From Dehalobacterium formicoaceticum (GTDB lineage Bacteria > Bacillota > Dehalobacteriia > Dehalobacteriales > Dehalobacteriaceae), in NCBI RefSeq assembly GCF_002224645.1, contig NZ_CP022121.1, positions 1-64,000 of the forward strand: DNA of 64,000 nt. Reading direction: 5' to 3'. Every line of letters begins with the position of its first letter. The first letter of the stretch is position 1. Below the pieces are notes generated by a model. The model was not told the origin of the DNA. It did not search any database and saw nothing but the letters and a program-made list of their open reading frames with translations. A program made the position numbers and the translations under genes. Positions 27,672-36,937 of the stretch are shown here, in pieces.

Positions 27672-29036
27672 TTATTTATCAAAAATTGAAGGATCTCCCG
27701 CCTTCTTCGTGAGCCGTCCATTTTCCATGATTTCCATTTTCTCCAACCACTTTTCAAATTCCGGCAGCGGCCTTAAATTTAAGATTTCTCGTACAGAAGC
27801 ATCGTCATGATAACTGGTGTCCTGGTAACTAAGCATAATATCATCTCCGCCGGGAACACCCATAAAGAAATTAGCGCCTGCCATGGCACATAGCATGGTG
27901 CCTACTTCCTGGTCATTCTGATCCGCTTTCATATGATTGGTATAACAAGGGGCAATACCCATGGGAAGTCCGTGGAGCTTACCCATAAACAGATCTTCCA
28001 GATCTGCCCGGATTACTTCCTTACCGTCATAGATGGTTTCCGGTCCAATAAACCCGGTAACATTATTGGTCATAAAGGGACGGAAGTGCCGGCCAAAGCC
28101 ATAGGTTCTAGCTTCCAATGTCATTTCATCCACATCATGATGGCATTCAAGGGAGATCTCAGAACCTTGTCCCGTTTCAAAGTACAGGAGATTGGGGCCG
28201 GTGCCATAACCTTTGCGGCAAGCCAGATCATAGGCTTCATCCAAGATTGCCTTGGTGACACCGAAAGCATCATTAGCGGCCTGAGTTCCGGCAATACTTT
28301 GGAAAATAAGGTCAGAGGGAGCACCTAATTCCAGAGCCTTCATCTGAGTGGTAACATGGGCCAATACACAAGCCTGGGTGGGAATTTCCCATTTATGCAT
28401 AAATTCTTTAACGGCTTCCAATTGTCTTTTGACCGTTTCCGCATTGTCTTCCACCGGGTTGATGCCAATCACCGCATCTCCTGCTCCAAAAGACAGGCCT
28501 TCCTTCATGGACGCCATAATCCCCTGAATGCTGTCTGTAGGATGATTGGGCTGGTTACGAAAAGCCAAAGTTCCCGGAACCCCCAAGGTCGTATTGCAAT
28601 GAGTCTGAATTCTCATTTTCTTGGCTGCATAGACCAAGTCCATATTAGACATGAGCTTGGCCACGGCAGCAATCATTTCGCTGGTCAGGCCCCGGCCCAG
28701 ATGTTTCAGATCATTGTCCCCGGTATCCAGATCCAGGATATAATCCCTTAACTCACCTACGGTATAATTTTTAAACTGATTATAAATGCTGATATTTAAA
28801 TCATCGTAGATAAGCCGGGTTACCTCATCTATTTCGTAGGGAATCACCGGATTATTATATATATCTTCTAAAGTCAGACGGCTGAGCACAAGTCTAGCCG
28901 CTACCCGCTCCGATGCGGAAGCAGCACCGATTCCCGCCAGCATATCACCTGATTTTTCTTCGTTGGCTTTCGCGAGAACCTCCTTGACACTTTTGAAGGT
29001 AAAAGATTTGTTATAAACCTTCGCTGATAAATTCAC
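27672..29036 (-). CDS. eutB: ethanolamine ammonia-lyase large subunit EutB
   Basis: 454 residues, full length. This B12-dependent radical TIM barrel converts ethanolamine to acetaldehyde and ammonia. Family blocks include GDMLAGIGAASASERVAARLVLS, HCNTTLGVPGTLAFRNQPNHPTDS, LSFGAGDAVIGINPVEDN, ACVLAHVTTQMKAL and FETGQGSEISLECHHDVDEMTLEART. Stop-to-start spacing to eutC is 17 bp. Adjacent eutP lies upstream. Confidence 0.97.
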   Translation of the reverse strand: MNLSAKVYNKSFTFKSVKEVLAKANEEKSGDMLAGIGAASASERVAARLVLSRLTLEDIYNNPVIPYEIDEVTRLIYDDLNISIYNQFKNYTVGELRDYILDLDTGDNDLKHLGRGLTSEMIAAVAKLMSNMDLVYAAKKMRIQTHCNTTLGVPGTLAFRNQPNHPTDSIQGIMASMKEGLSFGAGDAVIGINPVEDNAETVKRQLEAVKEFMHKWEIPTQACVLAHVTTQMKALELGAPSDLIFQSIAGTQAANDAFGVTKAILDEAYDLACRKGYGTGPNLLYFETGQGSEISLECHHDVDEMTLEARTYGFGRHFRPFMTNNVTGFIGPETIYDGKEVIRADLEDLFMGKLHGLPMGIAPCYTNHMKADQNDQEVGTMLCAMAGANFFMGVPGGDDIMLSYQDTSYHDDASVREILNLRPLPEFEKWLEKMEIMENGRLTKKAGDPSIFDK

Positions 29037-29060
29037 TTATAATGACCTCCCCTCAAAAAA

Positions 29061-29501
29061 TCAATCTCTATTTAAAAGTTGTTTTAGATCATCAATTCCT
29101 TCCCCGGTAAGAGCAGATACAACAACGATGGCGCCGCTTAAACCCAGGCTTTTTAAAAATCCTTTGGCCTGCTCCACATCTGCTTGAGGATGGTCTATTT
29201 TGGTCACAATACCCATGGTTCTTTTGGAAAAGGCAGCGGCAAATCCAGGCGGAAAAACGGATCGGTTGCGGGTGGCATCCTGAATAAAAGCAACCCCATC
29301 TGCTTCCAGGGAAGTGGCAAACAGTGCTTTGTAATAAGATGGGTTTTCAATAAATTCCCCTGGGGTATCAATGGAGCATGCCGAATACCCTAATGACTGG
29401 GTTTTAGGTACAGAAGCCGTGGCATCCCCATTCAAAGCATTGGCCAAAGTCGTCTTACCACTGTTTACAGCACCCACTAACATAATTCGTTTTGTTTTCA
29501 T
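29061..29501 (-). CDS. eutP: EutP, GTPase-like acetate kinase-type protein
   Basis: 146 residues. The P-loop [14 protein letters not shown] (about 9-22), the switch-region [17 protein letters not shown] and the TKIDHP specificity motif (about 102-107) identify the EutP/PduV small GTPase fold. EutP has been reported to make ATP from acetyl phosphate, alongside EutQ. The start overlaps the end of eutS by 4 bp. Confidence 0.93.
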   Translation of the reverse strand: MKTKRIMLVGAVNSGKTTLANALNGDATASVPKTQSLGYSACSIDTPGEFIENPSYYKALFATSLEADGVAFIQDATRNRSVFPPGFAAAFSKRTMGIVTKIDHPQADVEQAKGFLKSLGLSGAIVVVSALTGEGIDDLKQLLNRD

Positions 29502-29845
29502 GATTTTGTCATCCTCGCCGGGGTGAAATTCAGCTGAATTTCCAAAATGTTGTTGACTTCTTTTAACGCCGTTTCGACGCTGGCTACATCACCAATGATC
29601 ACCAATGCTCCCGTAAAGCGGTCCAAAAAACCAATTTCCACTTCTGCGGCTTTCGTGGCCAGGTCGGCCGCAATAATGGCTGTTTCCCCGGGGGTGAGGG
29701 TTAAAATCCCAATGGCTCCTCTTTCCGGAAGACCCATTTTATCATAGATATCTTTTACCGGATGGGCAATAACATGAGCAAGGGTTACTTGCTTACCGGG
29801 AACATATTCTTGAATGGAACGTTGTATTTTTTCATGATCATCCAT
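29498..29845 (-). CDS. eutS: EutS, permuted BMC-H shell protein
   Basis: 115 residues. [52 protein letters not shown] is diagnostic for EutS, a circularly permuted BMC-H protein whose hexamer can be bent to form shell edges. It overlaps eutP by 4 bp. Confidence 0.95.
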   Translation of the reverse strand: MDDHEKIQRSIQEYVPGKQVTLAHVIAHPVKDIYDKMGLPERGAIGILTLTPGETAIIAADLATKAAEVEIGFLDRFTGALVIIGDVASVETALKEVNNILEIQLNFTPARMTKS

Positions 29846-29988
29846 CTGGTGTTCAACTCCTCATATTCTTGGCGCCTTAATTCTTAAGTCAGTTTTGACT
29901 TTTTAAGTCAGTCCCATGACAAAAAATATGCCTGTCATATCCCGGGAGCATCTTTGTCAAAAATCTAATTAAACATACTTTTGATGAT

Positions 29989-30285
29989 TTACTCAGCTTG
30001 CTCAATCTTTTTATAATCAGCCGGAAGAATCATTTCCACATCGTTGTGGGGACGGGGAATCACATGTACAGAGATTAGTTCTCCCACTCTTTGGGCGGCA
30101 GCTGCTCCCGCATCGGTTGCTGCCTTCACTGCTCCCACATCTCCTCTAACCATTACAGTTACCAAGCCACCGCCGACATGTACTTTACCGATCAAATATA
30201 CATTGGCAGCTTTTACCATGGCATCAGCCGCTTCAATGGCGCCGACCAGTCCCTTCGTCTCAATCATGCCCAATGCATTCGTCAT
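29989..30285 (-). CDS. eutM: BMC-H shell protein (EutM type), copy 2
   Basis: 98 residues, nearly identical to copy 1 apart from the pore-side stretch (GKVHVGGG) and the last dozen residues. It is the first gene after the internal sigma54 promoter at 30385-30400, so it leads the eut core transcript. Its position suggests it is the most highly expressed tile. RBS GAGGAGG before the ATG. Confidence 0.96.
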   Translation of the reverse strand: MTNALGMIETKGLVGAIEAADAMVKAANVYLIGKVHVGGGLVTVMVRGDVGAVKAATDAGAAAAQRVGELISVHVIPRPHNDVEMILPADYKKIEQAE

Positions 30286-30384
30286 TGTTTCATCCTCCTC
30301 AAGTTGATAGTATGCTCCGCCTTCGTTCCATGCTTACACTGTTTCTTTTCTGCAAAATTTCATATTAAATTATATATTTTCTAT

Positions 30385-30400
30385 TGCAAGAATCATGCCA
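30385..30400 (-). promoter_or_regulatory. sigma54 (-24/-12) promoter for the eut core operon
   Basis: On the minus strand the site reads TGGCATGATTCTTGCA, matching the consensus TGGCAC-GR-NNN-TTGCW at all but one key position. It lies 100 bp before the EutM copy 2 ATG and has no competing gene on its strand. The 394-bp gap it sits in (30286-30679) also holds the terminator at 30609-30650 and the palindrome at 30463-30478. Confidence 0.8.
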
Positions 30401-30462
30401 CATACAAAAACCTCAGAAGGCCCGCCAGACTGGGATTACAACACAAATCGCAATTTCCTTTC

Positions 30463-30478
30463 GAGTCATTCATGACTC
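30463..30478. promoter_or_regulatory. perfect palindrome, candidate enhancer site
   Basis: GAGTCAT/ATGACTC arms with a 2-bp centre lie 63 bp upstream of the -24 element of the eut core promoter. This is a reasonable position for binding of a sigma54 activator. No clear second copy was found by eye near the other sigma54 sites. Confidence 0.45.
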
Positions 30479-30608
30479 AACCAATGCTGTTGAACTTACT
30501 ATTATATTTCTATATCCATAAACACATCGGCAAAAATTAAAAATAATTCCCGACATATGTCTTTTCAAGATAAAAAAGATATCACATGACTTTTCCACGT
30601 GAGCGTAA

Positions 30609-30650
30609 AAACTCACCAAGGCTCCACAAAAGCTGAGCCTTGAAGAGTTT
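30609..30650 (-). terminator. strong terminator between eutE copy 2 and the eut core
   Basis: Two stacked stems, AAACTC/GAGTTT and AAGGCTC/GAGCCTT, form a long hairpin. On the minus strand it is followed by a T5 run. It would end the short upstream transcript (amidohydrolase, EutM3, EutE2) before the internal sigma54 promoter. Confidence 0.65.
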
Positions 30651-30679
30651 CTCGACTTGCCGCCACTTGGCATTTAATT

Positions 30680-32123
30680 CTATTTTAGCTTGGCAACTAT
30701 TTCTTGAACAACCGCTGTAATATTATCGATATTTAATTCATCATGTTTACAAATAAAAGAAATTTTCGTTTCGGCAGATTTGAGGTTGTACGCCATCCTT
30801 TTAATATTAATTAAATTCATCGGAGATACATTATCAGATGTGCTGCTTCCTGCCAAAGTACCACAGCCTAAAGTCAAAGAGGGAACCAATCCGGTAGTTA
30901 AGCCAATCCCCCCCCAGGGAACCCGGGGTATTCACTAGAATCCTGGACACAGGTTTACGGAAAAACTCTCGAATCACAGTTTCATCTTCAGAATGAATAC
31001 AGAAGGTATGTCCCGCTCCCATCAAGGAGAGCAAATCAATCGCCAGATAACAGCCTTCTTCCCAGTCCTTTACCACATAAAAAGCCAAAACTGTGGTAAG
31101 TTTTTCATATGATAGGGGATATCCCGGGCCGAAACCGTCTAAAGGGGCAATTAAGAGGCGCGTGCCATCGGGAATCTGAATACCCGCCTTATCCGCAATA
31201 ACATGAGGACTTTTCCCTACCATGGCGGCATTCATGCCACCTTTTGGTGTCATGACAACTCGGCTTACCTTTTCAACCTCTGTTTTGTTCAGAAAGTATG
31301 CGCCTTGTGCTTCGAATTCAGCAACTACCTGCTCCTTAATCGGCTCATCCACTAAAACTGAATTTTCAGAAGCGCAAATCACTCCATTATCAAAGGTTTT
31401 CCCGGTAACGATGCTATAAACCGCTTTTTTAATATTAGCTGTACGTTCAATAAAAACCGGTGCATTTCCTGCTCCCACACCCATCGCCGGTTTACCGGAA
31501 CTATAAGCAGCTTTCACCATGCCTGGTCCGCCGGTGGCAAGGATGACGGCAATATTTTCATCATGCATCAATGAATTGGTTGCCGCCTGTGTTACCTTGG
31601 AAATACAGCCAATGATCCCCTCCGGAGCACCAGCTCGGATGGCCGCTTCATGCATAACCTGAGCAGCTGCATTAATGCAACGGCTGGCATTGGGGTGGGG
31701 TGAAAAAACAATCCCATTTCCTGCCTTGAGAGCAATTAATGATTTAAAAATAGTCGTAGAGGTAGGATTGGTAGACGGAATAATCCCCATAACCACACCC
31801 ATGGGAGAACCAAATTCAATAACCTTACGTTCCGGATCTTCTTTTAGCACCCCAACAGTTTTCATATCTTTGATATAATCATAAACATTTTGTGAAGCAA
31901 ATAAATTTTTCTTGACTTTATCTTCAAAAATCCCGAATTTCGTTTCATCTACGGCCATCTTTGCCAACCATTCCGCATTATCTCTGGCTGCTTCAAACAT
32001 TGCAGTTACAATTTTATCGATCTGTTCCTGAGAATAACCGGCTAATATTCCCTGAGCTGCTTTGGCACTACGGGCCACATCCCGAGCTTCCTGAATGGAA
32101 CTCAAATCATAATCTATTGTCAC
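30680..32123 (-). pseudogene. eutE: CoA-acylating aldehyde dehydrogenase (EutE type), copy 2, frameshifted
   Basis: From the GTG at 32123 (AAGGAG upstream) the reading frame matches EutE copy 1, including FDNGVICASENSVL, up to TPGSLGG. There an eight-C tract (30908-30915 on the plus strand) shifts the frame. Copy 1 reads GGIGY at this point. The +1 frame then continues with VPSLTLGCGTLAGSSTSDNVSP and ends in a targeting-like helix, DNITAVVQEIVAKLK. Removing one C restores a full 480-residue enzyme. Either a recent mutation, phase variation at the homopolymer, or a sequencing error explains this. The truncated product would lack the C-terminal region and targeting helix. Confidence 0.85.
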
Positions 32124-32171
32124 TATGCCAACTCCTTCCCACATCCTTGAGGAGATTTTATGATGTGCCCG

Positions 32172-32471
32172 TTATTCATTGCCTTGGGGAAATTTCTTAT
32201 AATCATCAGGTAAAATCATCTCTACATCCTGATGAGGTCTGGGAATTACATGAACTGAAACCAACTCTCCTACTCTTTGTGCGGCTGCCGCACCAGCATC
32301 TGTAGCAGCTTTTACAGCTCCCACATCGCCTCTGACCATCACAGTCACCAAACCACCACCGACAATAACTCTTCCTATCAAGGAGACATTGGCCGCTTTA
32401 ACCATGGCATCTGCTGCCTCGACAGAACCAACCAAACCTTTCGTTTCGATCATTCCTAATGCATTCGTCAT
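32172..32471 (-). CDS. eutM: BMC-H shell protein (EutM type), copy 3
   Basis: 99 residues. It matches copies 1 and 2 through most of its length but has GRVIVGGG at the pore edge, V/S changes at positions 17, 30 and 71, and a different tail ([11 protein letters not shown]). It lies between the amidohydrolase-like gene and eutE copy 2, so it is co-expressed with them from the sigma54 site at 33585. The Ile at the pore replaces His of the other copies and should make the pore less polar. Confidence 0.95.
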   Translation of the reverse strand: MTNALGMIETKGLVGSVEAADAMVKAANVSLIGRVIVGGGLVTVMVRGDVGAVKAATDAGAAAAQRVGELVSVHVIPRPHQDVEMILPDDYKKFPQGNE

Positions 32472-32583
32472 AATTATAATCCTCCTTCAGTTATCTCTTT
32501 TAATCTCTTTTAATTTATTTTAATCCCTTTCCATCTAATGGCAGCTTTGAGTCAGTAAAAATCAAGCATTCAATAGAGAAACA

Positions 32584-33525
32584 TTAACCCAGCATGCCTC
32601 TTTTAGAAAGTTCCTTCATCACATTTTCAATGATCATTTTTTCTAACTGGGAATTTTGAGTTTTTGGTTGATCTGGTAGAATAGTTCCTTCATCTTGTAA
32701 TCCCAAAACTCGGGAGGCATTTTTATACATGATTTTTTCTCTTACATCATCCTTGAGGGGCATATTTTCATAAGTCTTGATGGCTTCTCTAAAGTCTACA
32801 AAGGGGTGGGCACTGGCAAACATCACCTTATCACCGATGATGGTATTAACAGCTTGAATATAAGTATCCGACAAAGGAAATGCTTCATATTCGGATAATT
32901 CCAAATATACATTTGCATTACGCTGGCAAACAATGATCATTTCATTTACCCATGGATAACCGCCATGGCTGACCACAATCTTTAACTCTGGAAAATCTCT
33001 GGCTACAAAATCAATATATCTGGGGGCAACATGATCAATAATAGCATTTGGCACTAAAGTTGCTGTTCCAGTTGTAATAACAAGCGGAATGTTCAGTTCA
33101 CAGCATTTGGCGAAAATAGGATAATACTTCGCGTCATTTACATAGATTTGCGCTAGGTAAGGATCAATGGCAGCACCCTTGATGTTATGCTCGCTGACAG
33201 CAATTTTTAATTCTTCAATAGCACGCATACCTTTATGGGGATCAAGGCCAACAAAACCGATAAATTTATCAGGATATTTACTGGAGAATTCAATGACGCT
33301 GTCATTATTTGATTTGGCCGCATAAGTTGTTTCGCAGTCACGTCCTGTGATAACGGCCTTAACCACTTGATACTTATCCATTTCTGCTACAACTTCAGAT
33401 AAAGCCTGTCCTTTCATTTTCGAAAAATCAATGGAAGCACATAATCCTTTGAACATGGTGCTATTAGCAATCCCTGCTAATGTTTCAGGGGTGTTAGGTC
33501 TAAACCTAAAGTCAATTACCTTCAT
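32584..33525 (-). CDS. amidohydrolase-like TIM-barrel protein with C-terminal BMC-targeting peptide
   Basis: 313 residues. The body (1-280) has the Amidohydro_2 fold pattern (FIGFVGLDPHKG, KGAAIDPYLAQIYVND, LKIVVSHGGYPWVNEMI, ASRVLGL). The N-terminal metal motif HxH is replaced by DFRFRP, and the usual terminal Asp region reads FASAHPF, so metal-dependent hydrolysis is doubtful. After a linker the last 20 residues, LEKMIIENVMKELSKRGML plus Gly, match the EutC N-terminal targeting helix at 15 of 19 positions. First gene of the BMC locus, behind a sigma54 promoter. It is probably compartment-resident. The reaction, if any, is unknown. Confidence 0.8.
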   Translation of the reverse strand: MKVIDFRFRPNTPETLAGIANSTMFKGLCASIDFSKMKGQALSEVVAEMDKYQVVKAVITGRDCETTYAAKSNNDSVIEFSSKYPDKFIGFVGLDPHKGMRAIEELKIAVSEHNIKGAAIDPYLAQIYVNDAKYYPIFAKCCELNIPLVITTGTATLVPNAIIDHVAPRYIDFVARDFPELKIVVSHGGYPWVNEMIIVCQRNANVYLELSEYEAFPLSDTYIQAVNTIIGDKVMFASAHPFVDFREAIKTYENMPLKDDVREKIMYKNASRVLGLQDEGTILPDQPKTQNSQLEKMIIENVMKELSKRGMLG

Positions 33526-33584
33526 GATTTTCTCCCTTCATTTTCAAGTTATCAATAAAAATAGTTTCATATCGTCAAATTTAT

Positions 33585-33600
33585 AGCAATATTCATACCA
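33585..33600 (-). promoter_or_regulatory. sigma54 promoter for the amidohydrolase-eutM3-eutE2 transcript
   Basis: Minus strand TGGTATGAATATTGCT: the -24 GG and -12 GC are 12 bp apart, with TTGCT exact. It lies 60 bp before the ATG at 33525 and is divergent from the activator gene that starts at 33713. Confidence 0.7.
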
Positions 33601-33712
33601 ACTAAAAGTATTTTGAACTAGCGGAGAAAATTTTTCGTGTTTCCCTTTTTTCATTACCTATGATAAAATGTTTTTAAATCCTAAAGCAATTTATTATGGA
33701 TAATATTACTGC

Positions 33713-35173
33713 ATGGGCATAATTGAGGTGAGTGATACGCTAAATACAAAAAAGAATCATGACGAAGACCTTATTGTGCAAGAATATTTTGATGATATTC
33801 TTAATACCATTACTGATGGCATCTATATTTCTGATGCTTCCGGTAAAACCTTAAAAGTCAACAAAACTTATGAAATGCTTACCGGTATTAAGGGAGAAGA
33901 AATAATCGGCAAATATGTCACAGACTTAGAAAATGAGGGTGTTTTTAATAACATATTAAACCCGAAAATCGTCAAAACGGGGAAGGCCGCCTCCTCGGTA
34001 CAATACAATGCCAAAGGAAGAAAGGTGGTATTAAGCGGATATCCCATCTTTAACACAACCGGCCAAGTTGTTTTAGTAGTTACCTTTGCCAGAGATATCA
34101 CTGTCTTGTCCCAATTGGAGGATCAAATCAGCTTTCAACAGGGAATCATTAAGAAATCCCAACAAGAAGTGGAGTTTTTATATAACAAACATCAGAAGGA
34201 AAGCGGCAAATTTTTTAACAGCTGCGATGAAATAATGTTGGACATGATGGATTTATTGAAGAGAATTGCTTTAACAGATGCTACTGCGCTGTTGCTGGGA
34301 GAAACCGGCGTAGGAAAAGGTGTTATCGCCCGAAAAATTCATGAATTCAGTCCCCGCAACAAAAGACCTTTTTTTAAAATTGATTGTACCGCCATTCCGC
34401 CCAGTCTCATTGAATCGGAATTGTTCGGTTATGAACGAGGTTCCTTTTCCGGGGCAAATGCCAAGGGGAAACCGGGTCTGGTTGAAATGGCCGATACAGG
34501 CACCTTATTTATTGATGAAATCGGGGAACTTCCCTTGGCCATTCAAGGGAAACTCCTTAGAATCATTCAGGACCAGGAAGTTTTGAGGGTTGGAGCGACG
34601 AGTGTCAAAAATGTTAACGTGCGCATCATCGCTGCTACCAATAGAAATCTGGAAGATGAAGTTGCAAAAGGGGTTTTTCGATCTGACCTTTATTACCGGC
34701 TAAAAGTAGCTGTGATCAATATTCCCGCTTTGCGGAAAAGAAATAAGGACATCCTGCCTCTGGCCCAATTCTTCCTGGAGAAATTTAATCTTAAATATAA
34801 CCAAAGAAAAACTTTTTCAAAAGATGTTGAGCATGTTTTCCTCCAATATAAATGGCCGGGAAATATTCGCGAATTGGAAAATTTGATTCAAAGTTTAATT
34901 ATCACCTCGGAAAACAATGTGATCGGAACTACCAATTTACCTTCCAATATGTATCATAATACGAATCATGCCGGTGTTGCCCAATTTCCCTCTATTAATA
35001 TTAATACTGCTGATAAATCTTTTAAAGAGATCATGAATGAGATCGAACAAAAATTGTTGGATGATGCAATGCAAAAATATGGGAGTATATCAGCAGTCGC
35101 TAAAGCATTTAAAGTTGATCGGTCTACAATCTTTAGAAAATTAAAAAAGAATCCCGAATATATTGCAGAATAG
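33713..35173 (+). CDS. PAS-domain sigma54-dependent transcriptional activator
   Basis: 486 residues. An N-terminal PAS domain (about 20-130: DDILNTITDGIYISDASGKTLKVNKTYEMLTG) and a coiled linker (about 140-165) precede the AAA+ domain (about 175-400). This has Walker A GETGVGKG, Walker B GTLFIDEIGELP and a sigma54 loop written GSFSGA instead of GAFTGA. The C-terminal Fis-type HTH reads YGSISAVAKAFKVDRSTIFRKLKK. It probably senses a metabolite through PAS and activates the four sigma54 sites around it. The RBS is weak. The stop codon lies within the terminator stem. Confidence 0.93.
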   Translation: MGIIEVSDTLNTKKNHDEDLIVQEYFDDILNTITDGIYISDASGKTLKVNKTYEMLTGIKGEEIIGKYVTDLENEGVFNNILNPKIVKTGKAASSVQYNAKGRKVVLSGYPIFNTTGQVVLVVTFARDITVLSQLEDQISFQQGIIKKSQQEVEFLYNKHQKESGKFFNSCDEIMLDMMDLLKRIALTDATALLLGETGVGKGVIARKIHEFSPRNKRPFFKIDCTAIPPSLIESELFGYERGSFSGANAKGKPGLVEMADTGTLFIDEIGELPLAIQGKLLRIIQDQEVLRVGATSVKNVNVRIIAATNRNLEDEVAKGVFRSDLYYRLKVAVINIPALRKRNKDILPLAQFFLEKFNLKYNQRKTFSKDVEHVFLQYKWPGNIRELENLIQSLIITSENNVIGTTNLPSNMYHNTNHAGVAQFPSININTADKSFKEIMNEIEQKLLDDAMQKYGSISAVAKAFKVDRSTIFRKLKKNPEYIAE

Positions 35174-35210
35174 CAACAACCAGTGCATAATTGCACTGGT
35201 TGTTGCTATT
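35169..35210 (+). terminator. perfect 19-bp terminator overlapping the activator stop codon
   Basis: A fully paired stem (35169-35187 with 35192-35210, loop TAAT) begins within the stop codon of the sigma54 activator and is followed by CTTTC. It isolates the activator from the TRAP operon. Confidence 0.8.
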
Positions 35211-35447
35211 CTTTCAAACCCAGTAAACGCATAATAAATCAATGCTTTTTAATTATATAATATATTTATTATCATTGCATTTTTGCACCAATTTTCATAT
35301 TTTGAGGGTTTTTCTGTTGAATTCAATGGAAAAATCCTTTTTTATTAGAAAAATAAATCATAGAAGAATTTAAAAATTTCAACGATGTCGGTAATGATCT
35401 TACTGGTTATAACAAAATATTATCTTTAACGATAATTATTACTATTC

Positions 35448-35463
35448 TGGCACGCAACCTGCT
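35448..35463 (+). promoter_or_regulatory. sigma54 promoter candidate, distal (TRAP/IslA operon)
   Basis: TGGCACGCAACCTGCT has a perfect -24 element and GC at -12 with 12-bp spacing (CTGC rather than TTGC). It is 366 bp before dctP and may be an alternative start. Confidence 0.55.
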
Positions 35464-35603
35464 TAAATCTTTTGATAATATCAAAAAACCTTTCATCATC
35501 ATTGCTTTTTACACGTATTTTAAAAAATTTCCCCCAAAATAACTTCCTCTTGATCGACCTGTTCTAACTATATATGCAAAGTTTTAAATGCGGCATCTTT
35601 AAT

Positions 35604-35619
35604 TGGCATCAAATTTGCT
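35604..35619 (+). promoter_or_regulatory. sigma54 promoter, proximal (TRAP/IslA operon)
   Basis: TGGCATCAAATTTGCT matches the -24/-12 consensus (GG and GC 12 bp apart, TTGCT exact). It is upstream of the leader ORF and dctP. Confidence 0.75.
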
Positions 35620-35723
35620 AATTATTATACTTAAGTTATCATAATAAGTGCGGCTTATTATATGGACTTGTTGCCTATTTTTGATCAGGTCTACATTACT
35701 TTTCGGGGAGGTGAAGAAACGCT

Positions 35724-35786
35724 TTGCATGAATCTGAATATGTAATCCCTTATATGCTAAAGAAAGACATATTCAAAAAATTATAA
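35724..35786 (+). CDS. possible 20-aa leader peptide
   Basis: A TTG start is preceded by GGGGAGGTGA (35705-35714) at normal spacing and reads MHESEYVIPYMLKKDIFKKL before TAA. It sits between the sigma54 promoter and dctP. It may be a leader ORF, a gene remnant or chance; the strong ribosome site is the only support. Confidence 0.3.
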   Translation: MHESEYVIPYMLKKDIFKKL

Positions 35787-36848
<1,062 letters not shown>

Positions 36849-36866
36849 ACGCAGCAGGGGATATGA

Positions 36867-36891
36867 GTGTAGGGGGGTAACACCCCCTCAC
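36867..36891 (+). promoter_or_regulatory. intercistronic hairpin dctP/dctQM
   Basis: AGGGGG (36871-36876) pairs with CCCCCT (36883-36888), plus a few outer pairs. Such hairpins between a binding-protein gene and its permease gene often protect the upstream mRNA and keep the binding protein in excess. Confidence 0.5.
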
Positions 36892-36937
36892 ATCCTACTT
36901 ACCGTTCTAAAAACTTACTGTATAGAAAGGGATCGAT

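Noticed and set aside
30286-30679. EutVW-type antiterminator in the eut gap
   Set aside because: The hairpin at 30609-30650 is a single strong terminator-like stem, no paired AGNNGC-type loops were seen, and a sigma54 promoter explains restart of transcription.
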